From NCBI RefSeq assembly GCF_024714495.1, contig NZ_JAMZMJ010000007.1, positions 124,001 to 188,000 of the forward strand: a stretch of DNA of 64,000 nucleotides, given 5' to 3'. The notes beneath the pieces were generated by a model, which saw only the letters and a program-made list of their open reading frames with translations, did not search any database and was not told where the DNA came from. This DNA is from Marinoscillum pacificum. Its GTDB lineage: Bacteria > Bacteroidota > Bacteroidia > Cytophagales > Cyclobacteriaceae. Positions 63,201 through 64,000 of this stretch are shown one piece after another; position 1 is the first letter of the stretch; every line of letters starts with the position of its first letter. Made by a program: the position numbers and the translations under genes.

Positions 63201-64000
63201 TAGCTACAGATGAAATTGATACATTTTCAATTAATTCTACCAACACTTTTGTAGAAGAGGGGACTTATCAAATAACCGTAAGCACAGAGTTAACAGCCGA
63301 TACGGTTTCTGAAAATAATTCTTTACTTGCATATGTAGCGCATCAATCTATTTATTCGGGCTCTCTTCCATATTATGAGAATTTTACAAGCCTTACTGAT
63401 TCTGTTTATGATCATAGTAGAGGGAAGTTGGGAGCTATAGGTGGGTTATCCTTTAACGCTGTGCCAAATGTTGGCCGTTTGACTGTAGATGAAGATTCGC
63501 ACTCTATAAGAATGTGGAGATCAGATTATACTAACTCATCAAGTACAAATAATTTACTTCTATCAATGGACTTGTCTGCATATAGTACTTCAGATCCCAT
63601 TCAACTTGATTTTAAGTTTAAAGGGTATGACTATTATGACATATCAAGATATGTAGAAGTGAGAGGTGATACTTCACAAGCCTGGTTACGTTTGTATGAT
63701 TGGGTAGAGAATGCGTCTTCATCCAATTTTATTGAGGCTAAATATCTTGCAATTGCGGATACTTTGGCTGCTCATGGTCAGCAATTCGGAACCATGACTC
63801 AAGTTAGATTTACACAAGGAGCTGACTGTTCCGGCTGTTTCTTTGAGCTATCTTCTATTGAGGTGTATGAGGCACCAGAAGTAGATTTGGCAATTGAAGT
63901 TTTAGAACCAATTGCAGCATCCATTCACCATGAGAACTCTCAGATTAAAATTGTTCTGATGAATGAAGGACAAAATACAATAAGTAGTTTGCCTTTGTAT
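57212..64000 (+). CDS. Giant repetitive extracellular protein (partial, runs off the right edge)
   Basis: An open frame of 2263 codons from the ATG at 57212 with no stop before the window end. A signal peptide (YSMILASFFFLTKAFSQ) is followed by eight repeat units of about 280-295 residues, the last incomplete. Each has a jelly-roll-like half beginning near GxLPYxExF (units at about 57290, 58200, 59025, 59910, 60800, 61665, 62500 and 63360) and an Ig/CARDB-like half (such as LDIYNNGTEEIVSVPVTF). Most units carry VRGNENESWVLLHDW-like motifs; units 2 and 6 instead carry SSWEYGDLSDGSKGW-like and SLDGGITFSK-like motifs. It is probably T9SS-exported; the sorting domain would be beyond the edge. Confidence 0.85.
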   Translation, partial: MRMSMPNLRYSMILASFFFLTKAFSQISLPYYQNFDGVAEISYTTDTDTLNEINEWGFAAARDDSERLGGLLMIGSTNGFQGSQSVNLSRNTDHNNSQYVTNSAVLTLDLSGYDANTTDIFLDFSFTRGNLSYSNSNNVRIKGSPSENNIVIYDWDANLPNYLEWKNVKRLNLSQALRNAGQNFSDSTQIRFVERSYSNTHAFYFDEVTIYERPINDVRVTEIDLPSASGSLTSAEELSVSIINDGTSDLTSVPLTIKVEGPGVTETISETASMSAISTSETYTYTFSHLFDLSEPGTYDVTAYSSLAGDTSYFNDTIFSVTYKYSTYSAGLPYSEDFESNNGGFIGYGNNSSWEYGDLSDGSKGWVTNASGNYNNSEYSYLLSPIFDLSAETSDPYIGFDIDFNTESCCDEFWLEVSLDGGITFSKVVSPQLQYTSNENYWNGVGSLSFSEMLITGTGGNSEVMLRIAFDSDGSVINPGIEVDNFTITSKPANDVSLEAIGLPQASTELSSTESISLDVVNLGTGGQSSVPISIVFTSPSGVQTYSENTPAISSGDTITYTFSQQFDFSEVGNYSVTAYTSLATDTYNELDTIRNQRSYHQGKYEGDLPLFYSFNAENDTIIYDGTAFFGTEDLIGVSYLSEGINGQLRVNSTYAEDGKSLILSRSEYSNQGTLNQLLISADLSSYSASSDKVLFDYNVRTYYEGTSSAGVYVRGSESDPWVLLHQWDRNYSANSVWQKYQSLDISAVLVANSQDFSSTSQIKVQSIGNSEYPYDYVSFDNIRIYSEPVNELQLLNIVVSEGPFYSSSESLQVEVINNGTATQTSIPISFNIEGPNGSSTFNEVLVGSLAEGDTTLLDIAESIDFSVPGAYSITGALGLSGDEWLENDTLTVTVGSYSKYTGELPYYLTLEGLADTTYAPGQYTMDGLDGISFEGSTSKSRLSILDANYYYGTGSQALKFDRRDYSYSSNEMVLSLDLSDLDDTQDRLLLDFQVYSYSADDYDVNKIYVRGNTDDDWLVVYDWFDTTSYYSNKWISIRELPLFDTLQANGQTYSSETQIKFSEYGYGTSSVLFDNIKVYLQYDTDLAIVSSDLEGKSAGLSESQQFKVDIFNNSVSDLTGYTINATIDGPSGLQNLSEVFDVTIPAQDTMSIQFSEPIDFGDFGDYSVSMSVSITEDGDPTNDELNLDLYRISRYTGEFPYFEDFESAAEATYGITPSTELTGFSFTTTDPNGIFRIVDSLTNSNKSKVGFLSRGYTDVLATNSLIFSADLSAYINREMMLDYDLSQSWMSYRNSDNGIYVRGNENESWVLLHDWNSNRPSHLTWSSFTGLNITEVLIENGQTISETFQMKFQDFEVDSGNGYIIDNLKLYPKLEQDAELLAMDIVQIEGAEGERVSLDIYNNGTEEIVSVPVTFVATNGSVSQDVTELASINIGRGDTVTYVFDADLDFSTGGYYIIEAFVALPGDIYNDGDTTSISLYKDFRFNEEIPILVDFEQDSANFRTYGSNSSWTYDSLENGTKGWLTKVDGNAGYGNYERSYLQFPTLDLSSYNQGIFFEFDLSVNLEESYDFAWLEMSLDGETFDKIDSEELHYQAGSTSWNGNQDIQVRSLYIPESFGNSQVIFRLALSTDGSVNREGLQFDNFVVRGPLDRDLAFLMLEGESMTPDFGEAEYLSIKLVNEGTQMIESADLVLNIVNPAGDTIQLEETSTINLGSYDTLSYQFASSLDLSDVGDYYVWGYVSTTGEQNSQNDSISSWLYHQNSIDELPFVLDLNGVYITRQRVSTALIEGLDGFSFESGASGELTISNYNSEHKHSLYLYNRSSLDNVSKAFLTMDLSTMSTSSNVLMMDLQYLNSDPDEINGLYVRGSHDQEWILAVSSESLSSFTWSDLRVNLTALLKQHNQEYSATTQIMVFNSGRWNQTYIDNFSIYERSSHDLELISVSIPESGFVIQSNESIQAVVRNNGITTVNSVPLRLRILGPSGVNQSESSSNVTLATDEIDTFSINSTNTFVEEGTYQITVSTELTADTVSENNSLLAYVAHQSIYSGSLPYYENFTSLTDSVYDHSRGKLGAIGGLSFNAVPNVGRLTVDEDSHSIRMWRSDYTNSSSTNNLLLSMDLSAYSTSDPIQLDFKFKGYDYYDISRYVEVRGDTSQAWLRLYDWVENASSSNFIEAKYLAIADTLAAHGQQFGTMTQVRFTQGADCSGCFFELSSIEVYEAPEVDLAIEVLEPIAASIHHENSQIKIVLMNEGQNTISSLPLY

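Noticed and set aside
1-64000. Search for tRNA, rRNA, CRISPR and restriction, toxin-antitoxin or other defence genes
   Set aside because: Nothing convincing was seen in the intergenic gaps or among the predicted proteins.

Overview
The window reads as chromosomal DNA of a gliding-type marine Bacteroidota, most likely order Cytophagales (Reichenbachiella/Marivirga-like). The evidence is type IX secretion (T9SS) C-terminal sorting domains, a carboxypeptidase-regulatory-domain TonB receptor, a Bacteroidota TAnnTTTG-type promoter, a eukaryote-like GT3 glycogen synthase, DUF2911 and DUF4136 proteins and a Bacteroidota-style exosortase pair. The genus is an inference; no rRNA is present. I see no tRNA, CRISPR array, transposase or recognisable defence locus.

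Region 1 (1-11.9 kb) is a low-GC exopolysaccharide cluster: the tail of a probable polysaccharide pyruvyl transferase, three GT-B glycosyltransferases, a Wzy/O-antigen-ligase-like membrane protein, an inverted T9SS beta-helix protein, a GT2, an NAD-sugar epimerase and the initiating undecaprenyl-phosphate sugar transferase. An exosortase with its small partner and a WecA/MraY-like GlcNAc-1-P transferase follow.

Region 2 (11.9-20.5 kb) is housekeeping and stress: pheS, then a leftward block with guaB, an RsbU/RsbV/RsbW-like partner-switching set, a lipoprotein plus SurA chaperone pair and a MoxR ATPase.

Region 3 (20.6-25.7 kb) looks like a vitamin module: pnuC, a NadR-like kinase, a TPP riboswitch controlling a TonB-dependent receptor and, just beyond a DUF4136 lipoprotein, a protein that resembles thiamine pyrophosphokinase but lacks its catalytic motifs.

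Region 4 (25.7-29.7 kb) is a divergent ECF sigma, anti-sigma/TonB fusion and VWA-protein locus in which both large proteins carry SusC-like sequence motifs.

Region 5 (29.7-53.2 kb) is mostly core metabolism: prmC, ribD, fRMsr, RDD, psd, Glu/Leu dehydrogenase, cdsA, CPBP protease, dusB, EamA exporter, glycogen synthase, MBL hydrolase, AraC regulator, hmgA, S41 protease, hemerythrin, ruvX, def, nitrilase and murF.

Region 6 (53.2-64 kb) holds two very large T9SS-type surface proteins. The first (BspA-like repeats, Kelch-like, cadherin-like) is bracketed by two copies of the 3' end of murF: the real one and a decayed in-frame remnant about 3.8 kb downstream. This suggests the surface gene was inserted at murF. 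The second is a giant protein of at least 2263 residues that runs off the right edge and is built from about 280-residue units of two subtypes.
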